From Acidimicrobiales bacterium (GTDB taxonomy: Bacteria > Actinomycetota > Acidimicrobiia > Acidimicrobiales > SZUA-35), in assembly GCA_028285495.1 (NCBI GenBank), contig JANQPB010000044.1:372001-436000 (forward strand): a stretch of 64,000 nt of DNA. Reading direction: 5' to 3'. A model generated the notes under the pieces. It was not told where the DNA came from. It saw only the letters and a list, made by a program, of their open reading frames with translations, and searched no databases. Both the position numbers and the translations under genes were made by a program. Positions within the stretch are counted from its first letter, which is position 1, and each line of letters starts with the position of its first letter. Positions 1 through 8,623 of this stretch are shown in pieces.

Positions 1-1
1 G

Positions 2-679
2 CGGGCGCTCAGCGCCTCCCTCCGCTCACGGGTCGAGCGGGTGACCGGGGCCTCGCAGACCGTCGAGACCGAGGCCGATCGCATCGTCGACGACATCCGG
101 GACCTGGCCACCGCCCTGCGGGCGACGTCGGTGTCGACCGAGGAGACGGCGGGCGCCGTCGGCGAGATCGCCACCGCGGCTCAGCAGAGCAACGCCCTCG
201 TCGAGCAGCTCGGGCTGGCCGGCCAGGAGATCGTCGGCATCGTCGACACCATCACCGACCTGTCCGAGCAGACCAACCTGCTGGCCCTCAATGCGTCGAT
301 CGAGGCGGCCAGGGCCGGCGAGGCGGGCAAGGGCTTCGCCGTCGTGGCCGACGAGGTCAAGGGGCTGGCCCAGGAGACCGCCCGCTCGGCCGCCGAGATC
401 GCGGGCGTGGTCGACGAGGTGCAGGGGCGGGTCGCGGAGAGCTCGAGGGCGATGGCCACGATCGCCGAGATGGTCGACGCCCTCGACGCCAGCCAGGCGA
501 CGCTCAAGCAGACCGCCGTCGAGCAGAGCGACACGATCGAGCAGATCTCCGAGGCCGTGACCGACGAGGCCGGCAACATCGCCGAGATCGCCAAGGCCAT
601 CTCGGACATCGAGGCCGAGGCCGGGCGGCTGTCGGCACACGGCCGGGTGCCGTCACCCGAGCCGGCCGAGCGGACCTGA
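2..679 (+). CDS. Methyl-accepting chemotaxis protein, C-terminal signalling half (5' truncated)
   Basis: The reading frame is open from base 2, so the sensor and membrane part lies outside the window. The visible ~225 residues are the cytoplasmic coiled-coil that docks CheA/CheW. The hairpin tip is canonical: E-Q-T-N-L-L-A-L-N-A-S-I-E-A-A-R followed by G-K-G-F-A-V-V-A-D-E-V (about bases 268-360). Ala/Glu-rich heptads flank it on both sides. The C-terminus (EPAERT) lacks a CheR/CheB-tethering pentapeptide. No che genes are in view, so whether it controls flagella, pili or another output cannot be said. Confidence 0.93.
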   Translation, partial: RALSASLRSRVERVTGASQTVETEADRIVDDIRDLATALRATSVSTEETAGAVGEIATAAQQSNALVEQLGLAGQEIVGIVDTITDLSEQTNLLALNASIEAARAGEAGKGFAVVADEVKGLAQETARSAAEIAGVVDEVQGRVAESSRAMATIAEMVDALDASQATLKQTAVEQSDTIEQISEAVTDEAGNIAEIAKAISDIEAEAGRLSAHGRVPSPEPAERT

Positions 680-758
680 CGCCTCCCCAGGCGGGTCACC
701 GGTCCGGGCCGGACCGCGTCGCCGATCGATCGCGAGCGACGTCCCGGGCGGGACGAGC

Positions 759-2378
759 TCAGCTCCGGCCGGAGCCGGAGCGCCGCCCCTTCGCCCCGAA
801 CTTGCCCTTGCGGTTCGGCGGGCGGGACCGGCCGGTTCGCTTGGTTGCCCGGCCGCCGCTGGTCGAGCGCTTGGCCTTCGGCTTGGCCTTGGCCTTCCCC
901 GGCCCGGCCGGCTTCGCCGATCGGCCGGGCTTGCCGGATCGCCCGTCTGGCGCCGACTCGGCGGTCGAGCGGTCGCCGCGCTTCGGGCCGGTCGGCTTGG
1001 TGCGGTCGCCGCGCTTCGGGCCGGTCGGCTTGGTGCGGGTGGCCTTCGGGCCGGTCGGCTTGCGGCCGCCCCGTCCCGGACCGGCGGGCTTCGGCCCGGC
1101 CGATGACGGCTCGTCGCCCGTCGAGGCCCGGTCGGCCCTGGCCCGACCCGAGCCGGTCGAGCGGCCCCGCTTCCTCGTCGAACCGGCGCCAGACCTGGCC
1201 CGGCCGTTGCGCCGGTCGCCCGGTCGCTCGATGCGGGTCCTCGGCCGTGCCGTGATCTCGGGTGGCTCCTCGACGTCGGCCTCGATGCCGAGCTCGACCT
1301 GCATCGCCTGCGACGCCTTCACCTGGGACGGATCGAGCAGCGAGATGACCGTGCCCCCGGCCCCGGCCCTGGCGGTCCGGCCCGAGCGGTGCACGTAGTC
1401 CTTGGTCTCGGCCGGCGGGTCGTAGTGCAGCACGCAGGCCACGCCGTCGACGTGGATCCCTCGGGCGGCCACATCGGTGGCCACCAGCGCATCGACCTTG
1501 CCGTCGGTGAACAGCTCGAGCGCCCTCGACCGCTGTGACTGGCTGCGGCCGCCGTGGATGTAGCCGGCCTTGACCCCCCGCTCGCGCAGCTGGCGAGCGA
1601 GCCGATCGACCCCGTGGCGGGTGCGGACGAAGACGACCGTGGAGCCGGTGGCGTCGATCAGGTCGGCGGCGACATCGATCCGCTTCGTCTTGGCGATGCG
1701 GATGAAGCGGTGGTCGACGGTGCTGAGGTCCGGCTCGGGATCGCCGATCTCGTGCAGCACCGGGTCGCGCTGGTAGCGATCCGTCAGCTCCTGGACGTCG
1801 CCGTCGAGGGTGGCCGAGAAGAGGAGGGTCTGGCGGTCGGGCCTGGTCTGGTCGAGCAGGCGGCGGACGTCGGGCAGGAAGCCCATGTCAGCCATGCGGT
1901 CGGCCTCGTCGACGATGGCCAGCTCGACCTGGTCGAGCGACACCTCGCCCTGGTCGATGAGATCGAGCAGACGGCCCGGCGTGGCGACCAGGAGGTCGAT
2001 GCCCTTGGCCAGCGCCGAGATCTGGCGCCCGACGGCGGCGCCGCCGTACACCGAGGTCACCCGTCGCTCGACCGACGTGGCGAGGGGCCCGAGCTCCCGA
2101 TGGATCTGCTCGGCCAGCTCCCGGGTCGGGGACAGGATCAGCGCCCTCGGCCGACGCTTGCCGGCCTTGCCGGTGCCGGCGAGACGAGACAGCGCCGGCA
2201 GGCCGAACGCCAGCGTCTTGCCCGACCCCGTCGGGGCCCGACCGAGGATGTCACGCCCGTCCAGGGCATCGGGGAGGGCAAGGGCCTGGATCGCAAACGG
2301 CTCGGTGATGCGCTGGGCCGCGAGGGCCGACACCAGGTCGGCGGGCAGGCCGAGCTGATCGAATGTGGTGGCGCTCAT
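759..2378 (-). CDS. DEAD-box ATP-dependent RNA helicase with basic repeat tail
   Basis: 539 residues from ATG at 2378; an in-frame upstream GTG would add 30 non-conserved residues. RecA-like domain 1 has the Q motif (Q31), Walker A A-P-T-G-S-G-K-T (48-55), P-T-R-E-L-A, D-E-A-D (157-160) and S-A-T (188-190). Domain 2 has the D-V-A-A-R-G and H-R-S-G-R-T-A-R-A-G motifs. From about residue 385 the protein is a Lys/Arg/Gly/Pro-rich disordered tail with repeats of the type GPKRGDR, typical of RNA-binding tails on cold-shock or ribosome-assembly helicases (RhlE/DeaD/CsdA type). It acts in the cytoplasm on structured RNA. It stands alone, 125 bp from the next gene. Which DEAD-box subfamily it belongs to is not settled. 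Confidence 0.95.
   Translation of the reverse strand: MSATTFDQLGLPADLVSALAAQRITEPFAIQALALPDALDGRDILGRAPTGSGKTLAFGLPALSRLAGTGKAGKRRPRALILSPTRELAEQIHRELGPLATSVERRVTSVYGGAAVGRQISALAKGIDLLVATPGRLLDLIDQGEVSLDQVELAIVDEADRMADMGFLPDVRRLLDQTRPDRQTLLFSATLDGDVQELTDRYQRDPVLHEIGDPEPDLSTVDHRFIRIAKTKRIDVAADLIDATGSTVVFVRTRHGVDRLARQLRERGVKAGYIHGGRSQSQRSRALELFTDGKVDALVATDVAARGIHVDGVACVLHYDPPAETKDYVHRSGRTARAGAGGTVISLLDPSQVKASQAMQVELGIEADVEEPPEITARPRTRIERPGDRRNGRARSGAGSTRKRGRSTGSGRARADRASTGDEPSSAGPKPAGPGRGGRKPTGPKATRTKPTGPKRGDRTKPTGPKRGDRSTAESAPDGRSGKPGRSAKPAGPGKAKAKPKAKRSTSGGRATKRTGRSRPPNRKGKFGAKGRRSGSGRS
970..1062 (-). repeat. 33-bp tandem repeat in helicase tail
   Basis: Bases 970-1002 and 1003-1035 are two perfect 33-bp copies, followed by a partial third copy to about 1062. 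They encode the K-P-T-G-P-K-R-G-D-R units of the helicase C-terminal tail. Exact copies at DNA level suggest recent slippage or unequal crossover, so tail length may vary between strains. Confidence 0.9.
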
Positions 2379-2503
2379 CGGTCCGTCCCGTCGAGGTGCG
2401 GGCACGTCCCGCTCACCTCCCACGCTACCGGTGGCCCGGGGGTGACCCTCCGTGCCGGCCGGCACCAACCCCCGCCGACGAGACGGACCGAGCCGGCGCC
2501 GGC

Positions 2504-4192
2504 TCAGCCGAGGCCGAGGCGCTCCGACTGCTCGCCCGGCGCCTCGAGCTCGTCGAGTGCGGTCCGCAGCAGGTCGATCAGCTCACCCTCGAGCCGCTCC
2601 CCGGTCCGGTTCTCCGCCTCGTCCGGGTCGACATCGAGGTCGTAGAGATGGTGCTGGCCGGCGAAGCGGGCACCGCTGGCCCAGAACGGGAGCTGATCGT
2701 CCGGGGCGAAGGGCTGGCGGATGACCGGGACGGTCGACCCGGGGAGGTGGTCCAGGGTGGCTCGCCGGTCCGGCCGGGGCAGGCCGCCGAGCCCGGCGAC
2801 GGGCAGCGGCATCGTCGACCACCGGTTCGACCACATCGAGAGCGGGAAGCCGTCACCCTCGGGGGCCCTGGCGTACTTGTGACGACCGTCGGTCACCTGG
2901 ACCCAGTTGCCGAAGACGCCGCCGATGGCCCAGTCGCGCACGTGGTCGGCGTCGCCGGTGAGCAGCGGGACGAGCGACCGGCCATGGGTCCGGTGGGCCG
3001 GCTCGGCGCCGAACACCTCGGCGATCGTGGCGTGCAGGTCGACGTTGGTGGTCAGGGCGTTGCAGGTCCGGCCGACGCCCGAGTCCGGGCCCGTGGCCGC
3101 GTCGGCGTCCGGCCAGTGGATCAGGAGCGGGGTGTGGCCGATCGGCTCGAACTGGGGGACGGCGGGCTTGCCCCAGATGTCTCGACCGCCGCGCTCCTCG
3201 CCGAGGTAGTGCCCGTGGTCGGTACAGACGATGACGGCGGTGTCGGCCCACCGGTCACCGTGGTCGAGGGCGTCGAGCACGGTGCCGAACCAGTGGTCGA
3301 TCATCGACAGCTTGGCCCCGTAGTTGGCCCGGATGTGTCGGCCCTCCCCCGCAGTCAGGTGGCCGCCGGTGACGCCACCGACCACGTAGGGCGGCCAGAT
3401 GAGCAGCTCATCGGGGAGGGGATCGTCCTGGTAGCGGGTGAGCCAGCGGTCCGGGGTGTCGAAGGGCTCGTGTGGATCGAATTCGTCGACGAAGCAGAAC
3501 CAGCGGTCGTGGTGGGGGGCCGAGTGGCGGAGCCAGTCGGCGGTCGCAGCCATCGTGGCCGGGCCGGGGTAGTCCTCCTCGGCCCGGAACCAGGTGCGGG
3601 AGTCGTCGTAGTGGCGGCCGAAGGCGTCGGTCCCGAAGCGCCGGTTCCAGAACCAGCCGCCGGGCTTGGCCGGACGGGCCAGGTGGCCGGGCCGGTCGCC
3701 GCCGGCGGTGGCCCCGTGCTCGGGGGCGCCGAGCCACGAGGGGTCGGGGTGGGTGCGCCAGGGATCGCCCTCGTGACCGCGGAGGTAGTCCCAGGCCGTG
3801 AAGTCGGTGTGGTAGTTCTCGCCGCCGGTCTCGAACAGGTGCGGGTGGTCGGTGAACAGGACCGACGGGATCCCGGCCGCCCGGATGTCGGCAACGATCG
3901 AGGACTCCCACAGCTCGATCGAGCCCCAGCACCGCCACAGGAAGTCGAGCGCACCGACGAGGATGTCGTGGCGGGCCGGCATGCACGGCAGCGATCCGGT
4001 GACGTGGTTGGTGAACCGGGTGGTGGTGGCCCGGGCGGCGAAGCGGTCGAGATTCGGGGTCTCGAACTCGGCGCCGCCGTAACAGCCGAGGTGGTGCCGG
4101 TTCAGGGAGTCGAGCAGGACGACGAGCAGGTTGGCCGGCCGCCGGGCCGAGTCGCCGCCGGCCGACCGGCCGGCTCCACCCTCAGGTGACAT
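2504..4192 (-). CDS. Type I sulfatase family hydrolase
   Basis: 562 residues from ATG at 4192. The active-site motif is C70-M-P-A-R74 (C-x-P-x-R), in which the Cys would become formylglycine, so it is the Cys-type that needs a maturase; none is in the window. Other alkaline-phosphatase-fold marks are N-L-L-V-V-L-L-D-S near the N-terminus, where the usual Asp pair is D28 followed by Ser, and V-C-T-D-H-G-H-Y for the second metal site. No signal peptide is evident. The start overlaps the 3' end of the S8 protease gene upstream by 11 bp, so the two are probably co-transcribed. Substrate is unknown; the family also includes phosphonate and phosphodiester hydrolases. Confidence 0.88.
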   Translation of the reverse strand: MSPEGGAGRSAGGDSARRPANLLVVLLDSLNRHHLGCYGGAEFETPNLDRFAARATTTRFTNHVTGSLPCMPARHDILVGALDFLWRCWGSIELWESSIVADIRAAGIPSVLFTDHPHLFETGGENYHTDFTAWDYLRGHEGDPWRTHPDPSWLGAPEHGATAGGDRPGHLARPAKPGGWFWNRRFGTDAFGRHYDDSRTWFRAEEDYPGPATMAATADWLRHSAPHHDRWFCFVDEFDPHEPFDTPDRWLTRYQDDPLPDELLIWPPYVVGGVTGGHLTAGEGRHIRANYGAKLSMIDHWFGTVLDALDHGDRWADTAVIVCTDHGHYLGEERGGRDIWGKPAVPQFEPIGHTPLLIHWPDADAATGPDSGVGRTCNALTTNVDLHATIAEVFGAEPAHRTHGRSLVPLLTGDADHVRDWAIGGVFGNWVQVTDGRHKYARAPEGDGFPLSMWSNRWSTMPLPVAGLGGLPRPDRRATLDHLPGSTVPVIRQPFAPDDQLPFWASGARFAGQHHLYDLDVDPDEAENRTGERLEGELIDLLRTALDELEAPGEQSERLGLG

Positions 4193-5795
4193 TGACCACC
4201 GTGCCGAGCCCGGGGAGCCGCAACAGCGCCGGATCGTGGATCAGGTTGTCGACCGCCTCCTTCAGGTGATCGGCGGTCACGGCGCCGGAGCCGTGCGCCA
4301 GCTCGCCGGCGGCGTCGGCGATGGCGCCGGCGACGGCAGGGGCGGCGAAGGACGTGCCGCTCCACTGGGCGAACACGTCGTCGGTCGCCTCGCCGATCTT
4401 GGTCCCGTCGGTCGTCGCCATCGTCGGCCGTGCGGCCTGGTCGTCGTTCAACATCAACGGGTCCTGGGACTTGCTCTCCTCGCCGGGGATCCACAGGCGA
4501 CAACTCGGGAACCGGGCGACGATCTCATGACCGGGGGCGCAGGCGTCGACCCATGGCCCGAAGTTGGTGAACGGAGCCGGTCCGAACGGACCGGTCGCAG
4601 CGACGCCGACGGTCAGCGGATCGGCGGCCGGGAAGATCGGTCGACACGAGCGCCGGTTGCCGGCCGAGGCGACGAACACCCAACCCTCCGACCGCATCCG
4701 GTCGATGATCGCCCGCGTCGCCAGCGGTCGCTCGTCGTCCGGCGTGTAGGTCCCGAGCGACATGTTGACGACACCGGGCGGGGTGTGCCGGTTGGTCGCC
4801 CACCAGGTCTCCAGGACGTCGGCGATGACGGTGTCGCTCGACACGCCGAAGCCGGTCATCGCCGGCGCATGGGTGATCGTGGCGCTCGGGGCGACCCGCC
4901 GCACGATCGACTCGATGAAGTGTGCGTGCCCGTAGACCGGATCGACGAAGCGGTTGCCGTCGAAGTTGCTGACGTAGATCGCCGCGGCGTCGTCGGTGGT
5001 CATGACCACGTCCTCGTCGTCGAGCAGATCCTGGTACAGGGCCTTGCGGACGTCGTGCTCGAGCCCGTTCCTCCAGGGGAAGGTGTCGACCACCAGGACG
5101 CGGACGGCGTCGGCGATCTTCGGCCGGGTCGACCAGACGACCTCGTCCTCGACGTAGACGCACGTGGAGCGCTGGGGCGCAGCCAGCCGGCGCACCCCGC
5201 CCGGATAGCCGCTCGTGTCGAGACACCCGCAGGTGCACTCGCCACCCGTGCCGCCGTTGGGGAACGACGCCGGATGCGGGAACGACGCCGGATGGGGAAA
5301 CGAGGCCGGATGGGGGAACGACGCCGGATGGGGGAACGAGGCCGGATGGGGGAGCGAGGCCGGCGCACCGGCCCATTGGGCGCCCGAGACGTAGACCGGA
5401 TCGACGCTGGCGTCGAAGCCGCGGCGGATCAGCAGGTTGATGGCGCCGAACTCGCGCCCGTCCCCGTCGATGCGGCTGACGTCGTCGACGCCGAGCCGGA
5501 CCGACGCGAATCCCCGCATCGCCGCCCTTTCTCCCGGCGACTGGGGAGCCTGCTGCTGGAGCATCGATCGCTCGGCCTCGATCTCCGGCCTCCGTCGCTC
5601 GCCGTCGGGGCCCCGATAGACGAACGGCTGCAGCTCACCGAGCACCCGCTGGAGCGCATCGAACCGCTCGACGTCGGCGATGGCGACGACGACGCGGCCG
5701 CGGACGTAGCTGACCGGCCGACCGGCCTCGTCGTTGGCGACGTCGATGAAGCCCCACGGATCCTTCGGGTCGATCGCAAGCTTCGGTGTCGGCAT
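4182..5795 (-). CDS. Subtilisin-like (S8) serine protease with repeat linker
   Basis: 537 residues, ATG at 5795 after a good ribosome site (GGGAGG). Catalytic residues: D237 in V-L-V-V-D-T-F, H290 or H292 in G-H-A-H-F (replacing the usual H-G-T-H), oxyanion N380 in A-S-A-G-N, and S482 in G-T-S-F-A-A-P. There is no signal peptide, so it looks cytoplasmic. Residues 1-145 are an unrecognised domain, then residues 147-179 hold repeats of HPASFP, then a Cys cluster (C187, C189, C191). The gene lies head-to-head with a TPR-CHAT protease, 57 bp between starts, and overlaps the sulfatase downstream. I infer a regulated protease, possibly activated by cleavage in the repeat linker; this is untested. 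Confidence 0.9.
   Translation of the reverse strand: MPTPKLAIDPKDPWGFIDVANDEAGRPVSYVRGRVVVAIADVERFDALQRVLGELQPFVYRGPDGERRRPEIEAERSMLQQQAPQSPGERAAMRGFASVRLGVDDVSRIDGDGREFGAINLLIRRGFDASVDPVYVSGAQWAGAPASLPHPASFPHPASFPHPASFPHPASFPHPASFPNGGTGGECTCGCLDTSGYPGGVRRLAAPQRSTCVYVEDEVVWSTRPKIADAVRVLVVDTFPWRNGLEHDVRKALYQDLLDDEDVVMTTDDAAAIYVSNFDGNRFVDPVYGHAHFIESIVRRVAPSATITHAPAMTGFGVSSDTVIADVLETWWATNRHTPPGVVNMSLGTYTPDDERPLATRAIIDRMRSEGWVFVASAGNRRSCRPIFPAADPLTVGVAATGPFGPAPFTNFGPWVDACAPGHEIVARFPSCRLWIPGEESKSQDPLMLNDDQAARPTMATTDGTKIGEATDDVFAQWSGTSFAAPAVAGAIADAAGELAHGSGAVTADHLKEAVDNLIHDPALLRLPGLGTVVNVT
5261..5368 (-). repeat. Six-copy 18-bp repeat in the S8 protease linker
   Basis: Units start at 5261, 5279, 5297, 5315, 5333 and 5351. 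The first five differ by 1-3 bases; the sixth is diverged. Each encodes one hexapeptide of the HPASFP type, giving a flexible Pro/Phe-rich linker between the N-terminal domain and the catalytic domain. The period is a multiple of three, so copy-number change would keep the frame. Confidence 0.95.
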
Positions 5796-5842
5796 GCTCC
5801 AGCCTCCCGCGCAATCCGGCGGCCACGGTCCGCCGGCTCCCG

Positions 5843-5848
5843 TACACT
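5843..5848 (+). promoter_or_regulatory. -10 box (TACACT) of leaderless TPR-CHAT gene
   Basis: TACACT lies four bases before the GTG at 5853. No Shine-Dalgarno sequence precedes that GTG, and it is the only plausible in-frame start before the TPR region. No clear -35 box is visible. Confidence 0.5.
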
Positions 5849-5852
5849 TGGA

Positions 5853-8570
5853 GTGACGCTAGGCGACGGGCGGAGATACGTCGATCACCCGACAGACGGG
5901 AGAGAGAGTATCGTCACCGACCCCCTCGATGCCTGGAACCTGGCGAAGTCGAATCCCGAGGAGAGCCTGCATGTCGCAGACGCCGTCCTCCGCAGCTCGG
6001 CGACGGCAAGGTCGACGACGGCTCTCGCACTGGCGGCGAGGGGTCGTGCCCACTTCGAGCTTGGTCAGAACGACCGGGCTATCGGCGACCTGCGCGAGGC
6101 CGCGGCGGCCGTGCCGGACCACTTCCGGCCCCGCGTCGTCATCGCACTGGCCGTCGCCGTCGCCGCCAGCGGGGGCCACGACGAGGCGACGGCACTGCTC
6201 GGCGACGTGATCGACGCCACCACCGGGCACGCCGAAGACGATGCCGATGGGCGAGCGATCCGCGGCCTGGCGCTGTCACAGCTCGGGTACCTCATGATGC
6301 ACGCCGGCGACCTCAGGTCGGCAACCGGGGTCTTCCAGGAGGCGATCGAGCTCCTCGACGGCGATCCGGCCGAGGAGGATGCCCTCGCCCGCGTCCATGG
6401 CAACCTCGGCTACTCGCTGCTCCTCGCCGGCGACCTCAGCCGTGCGGTCGAGAGCTTCGAGGCGGCGATCGCCCACGGTCACGCGACCAACCAGATGATG
6501 TTGGTGGCCGGCTGCCTGCAGAACCAGGCCTACGCCCAGTCGCAGCAGGGCGAGTTCCCGGCTGCGTTGCACCAGCTCGGGGAAGCGAGACAGGTCTACA
6601 GCACGACCGGCGACCCGCGCCGCAACCTGTCGACCCTGTTCGACGACTTCGCCGAGACCTACCGGCTCGCCGGGCTGACGGGCGATGCGGTCGACCACGC
6701 CACGAGAGCCCTCGACCTCATCGCCGGTGGCGGAAACCTCGAGCAGGAGGCCGACGCCACCTATCGGCTCGCCGTCTGCCTCCTCGACCACGGCGACCAC
6801 GAGCGGGCGGAGGCCGTCGCCGAGCGGGCGTCGCCGATGTTTCGCCAGGCCGGGCGATCGCTGTGGGCCACCCGGGCGACACTGGTTGCGCTCGAGGCGA
6901 CGGCGGAGCTGACCGGCGAGCCCGAACGGGTGGGCCGAGCCGAGGAGGCCATCGACGAGCTCGACCGGGCGGGATGGCGGACCGAGGCCCTCCGGATCCG
7001 CAACCGCCTGCTCGTCGCCGCGCTGGCGTCCGGCGACGCCGGCCTGATCGATCGCCTCCTGACCGACGACCTGCCGGAGACGGATCAGTCGGTCACGGCC
7101 AAGCTGGAGCGCGTGCTGCATCGGGCCATCGCAGCCCGGCATCGTCGGGGGCGGGCCGACGGCCCGCTCGGCGAGGCCAGGGACGTCCTGTTGTCCCACC
7201 GCCGGCGTCTGGCCGATCCCGAGCTGCGGGCCGGGTCGGGCCGGCTGGCCGAGGCGTTCCGGTTCGTGTCGCTCGACCAGGCGCTCGGCACCCGCGATCC
7301 CGCCGAGGTGCTGTCGGCCGAGGAGCACTGGCGGGCCGCCTCGGTCCGCCTACCCCGGGCCCGCCCGTCCACCGATCCCGACGTGGCCGCCCTCTCCCAG
7401 GAGCTGCGATCGGCCACCCGCCTGGCGGCGGAGGCCGACGAACCCGATCCGGCGCTGGCGGCGACGATCCATCGGCTGGAGGAGCGATTGCGCCGCATCT
7501 CCCACCGGTCGACGACCTCACCCGACGTCGTGCCGACGGCCGACGGCGCAGCGGTCGACGACGTCGATCCCAAGGAGCTCCGGTCGAGGCTCGCCCAGCA
7601 GCTCGGCCGGCGGCGCCTGACCGAGTGGTTCGGTCACCGGGGGCAGTTGCTCGCCGTCGACATCGACCGGACCGGTGCCGAGCTCAGGACCGTCGGCCCG
7701 CTGCCCGAGGTCCGGGCCAGGGCCAGCCGGCTGCGTCGGGATCTGGCCCGGCTGCTGCAGGCACCGCCCGGCGTCGACCTCACACCTCGCTGGAGTCGCC
7801 TCACCGGCCGGGCGCAGAGCCTCGGCCAACAATTGCTCGGCTCGGAATCGGCGGCCGATGGGCTGGTGCTCTGCCCGCCGGGCCAGCTGCAGGAGCTACC
7901 CTGGCGCCTGCTGCTCCCGGCCGAGGCCGGGCAGGCGACGATCGCCTTCAGCGCAACCGCCTGGCTCGGAGCCGAGGCGACCATCGCCGGGCCGGAGCTC
8001 CACGTGATCGCCGGACCCGACCTCGCCGCCGCAGCCGACGATCATCGCAGCACGACCACACCCGTCGGCTCGGTCACCGCCGCCGCCGCGGCCGGGCGAC
8101 GCGATCTCGACCTGGCGCTCGACGAGGCCGACCTCCTGCACATCGCCGCCCACGGCCGATTCCGGGCCGACAACCCGATGTTCAGCTCGGTCCGGTTGCA
8201 CGACGGCGAGTTCGCGCTGCACGAGCTGTCGGCCTACGACCGGGTGCCGAGCGTCGTGGCCCTCGCCGCCTGCGATGCAGGCCGAAGCCTGCACCTCGAA
8301 CAGGGGGCCGAGCAGCTCGGCCCGGCGTCGGCGTGGATCGACGCCGGGGTCGAGACCGTCATCGCCCCGATCTGTGCCGTGCCAGACGGCTCGACCGCCA
8401 CCGTGTTCCAGGCCTTCTACGACGCCCTTCCCGGTTCCACCCCGGCCGAGGCGCTCGCGGCGGCCTGGCACGACGTGGCCGGCGCCGAGCCGACACTCGC
8501 CGGCACGGCCGCCGCCTTCCTGTGCTTCGGCAGGGGCGGGCCTCGACTCGGCGGACCGGCGCCGTCCTAG
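5853..8570 (+). CDS. TPR-CHAT domain protein (caspase-like cysteine protease)
   Basis: 905 residues from GTG 5853, chosen because it sits just after a TACACT box and no other start codon exists before the repeats. Residues about 20-450 are helical TPR-type repeats (for example A-R-G-R-A-H-F-E-L-G-Q and G-N-L-G-Y-S-L-L-L-A-G-D-L). A linker follows, then a C-terminal CHAT domain with the catalytic dyad H767 (H-I-A-A-H-G-R-F) and C807 (A-L-A-A-C-D-A-G). CHAT domains are clan CD proteases related to caspases and separase; TPR-CHAT proteins act in type III-E CRISPR and in other defence or death pathways. Here it is divergent from an S8 protease, an obvious candidate substrate or partner. No nuclease, NACHT or CRISPR gene is nearby. 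Confidence 0.9.
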   Translation: MTLGDGRRYVDHPTDGRESIVTDPLDAWNLAKSNPEESLHVADAVLRSSATARSTTALALAARGRAHFELGQNDRAIGDLREAAAAVPDHFRPRVVIALAVAVAASGGHDEATALLGDVIDATTGHAEDDADGRAIRGLALSQLGYLMMHAGDLRSATGVFQEAIELLDGDPAEEDALARVHGNLGYSLLLAGDLSRAVESFEAAIAHGHATNQMMLVAGCLQNQAYAQSQQGEFPAALHQLGEARQVYSTTGDPRRNLSTLFDDFAETYRLAGLTGDAVDHATRALDLIAGGGNLEQEADATYRLAVCLLDHGDHERAEAVAERASPMFRQAGRSLWATRATLVALEATAELTGEPERVGRAEEAIDELDRAGWRTEALRIRNRLLVAALASGDAGLIDRLLTDDLPETDQSVTAKLERVLHRAIAARHRRGRADGPLGEARDVLLSHRRRLADPELRAGSGRLAEAFRFVSLDQALGTRDPAEVLSAEEHWRAASVRLPRARPSTDPDVAALSQELRSATRLAAEADEPDPALAATIHRLEERLRRISHRSTTSPDVVPTADGAAVDDVDPKELRSRLAQQLGRRRLTEWFGHRGQLLAVDIDRTGAELRTVGPLPEVRARASRLRRDLARLLQAPPGVDLTPRWSRLTGRAQSLGQQLLGSESAADGLVLCPPGQLQELPWRLLLPAEAGQATIAFSATAWLGAEATIAGPELHVIAGPDLAAAADDHRSTTTPVGSVTAAAAAGRRDLDLALDEADLLHIAAHGRFRADNPMFSSVRLHDGEFALHELSAYDRVPSVVALAACDAGRSLHLEQGAEQLGPASAWIDAGVETVIAPICAVPDGSTATVFQAFYDALPGSTPAEALAAAWHDVAGAEPTLAGTAAAFLCFGRGGPRLGGPAPS

Positions 8571-8577
8571 CTGGCGC

Positions 8578-8596
8578 CCCGACCGCGAACGTCGGG
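8578..8596. terminator. Possible hairpin between convergent genes
   Basis: CCCGAC at 8578-8583 pairs with GTCGGG at 8591-8596 across a 7-base loop, between the convergent CHAT and SDR stop codons. There is no T-run, so intrinsic termination is uncertain. Confidence 0.3.
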
Positions 8597-8623
8597 ACCG
8601 AACACGGGCCGCTCGGCGCCGCG

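Noticed and set aside
5261..5368. Regular short repeats resembling a CRISPR array
   Set aside because: They are contiguous, in frame and without spacers; they encode a peptide linker, and no cas genes are near.
4131..5850. Continuous plus-strand frame leading into the TPR-CHAT gene
   Set aside because: It runs antisense to the S8 protease and has no protein-like composition; the real start is placed at GTG 5853.
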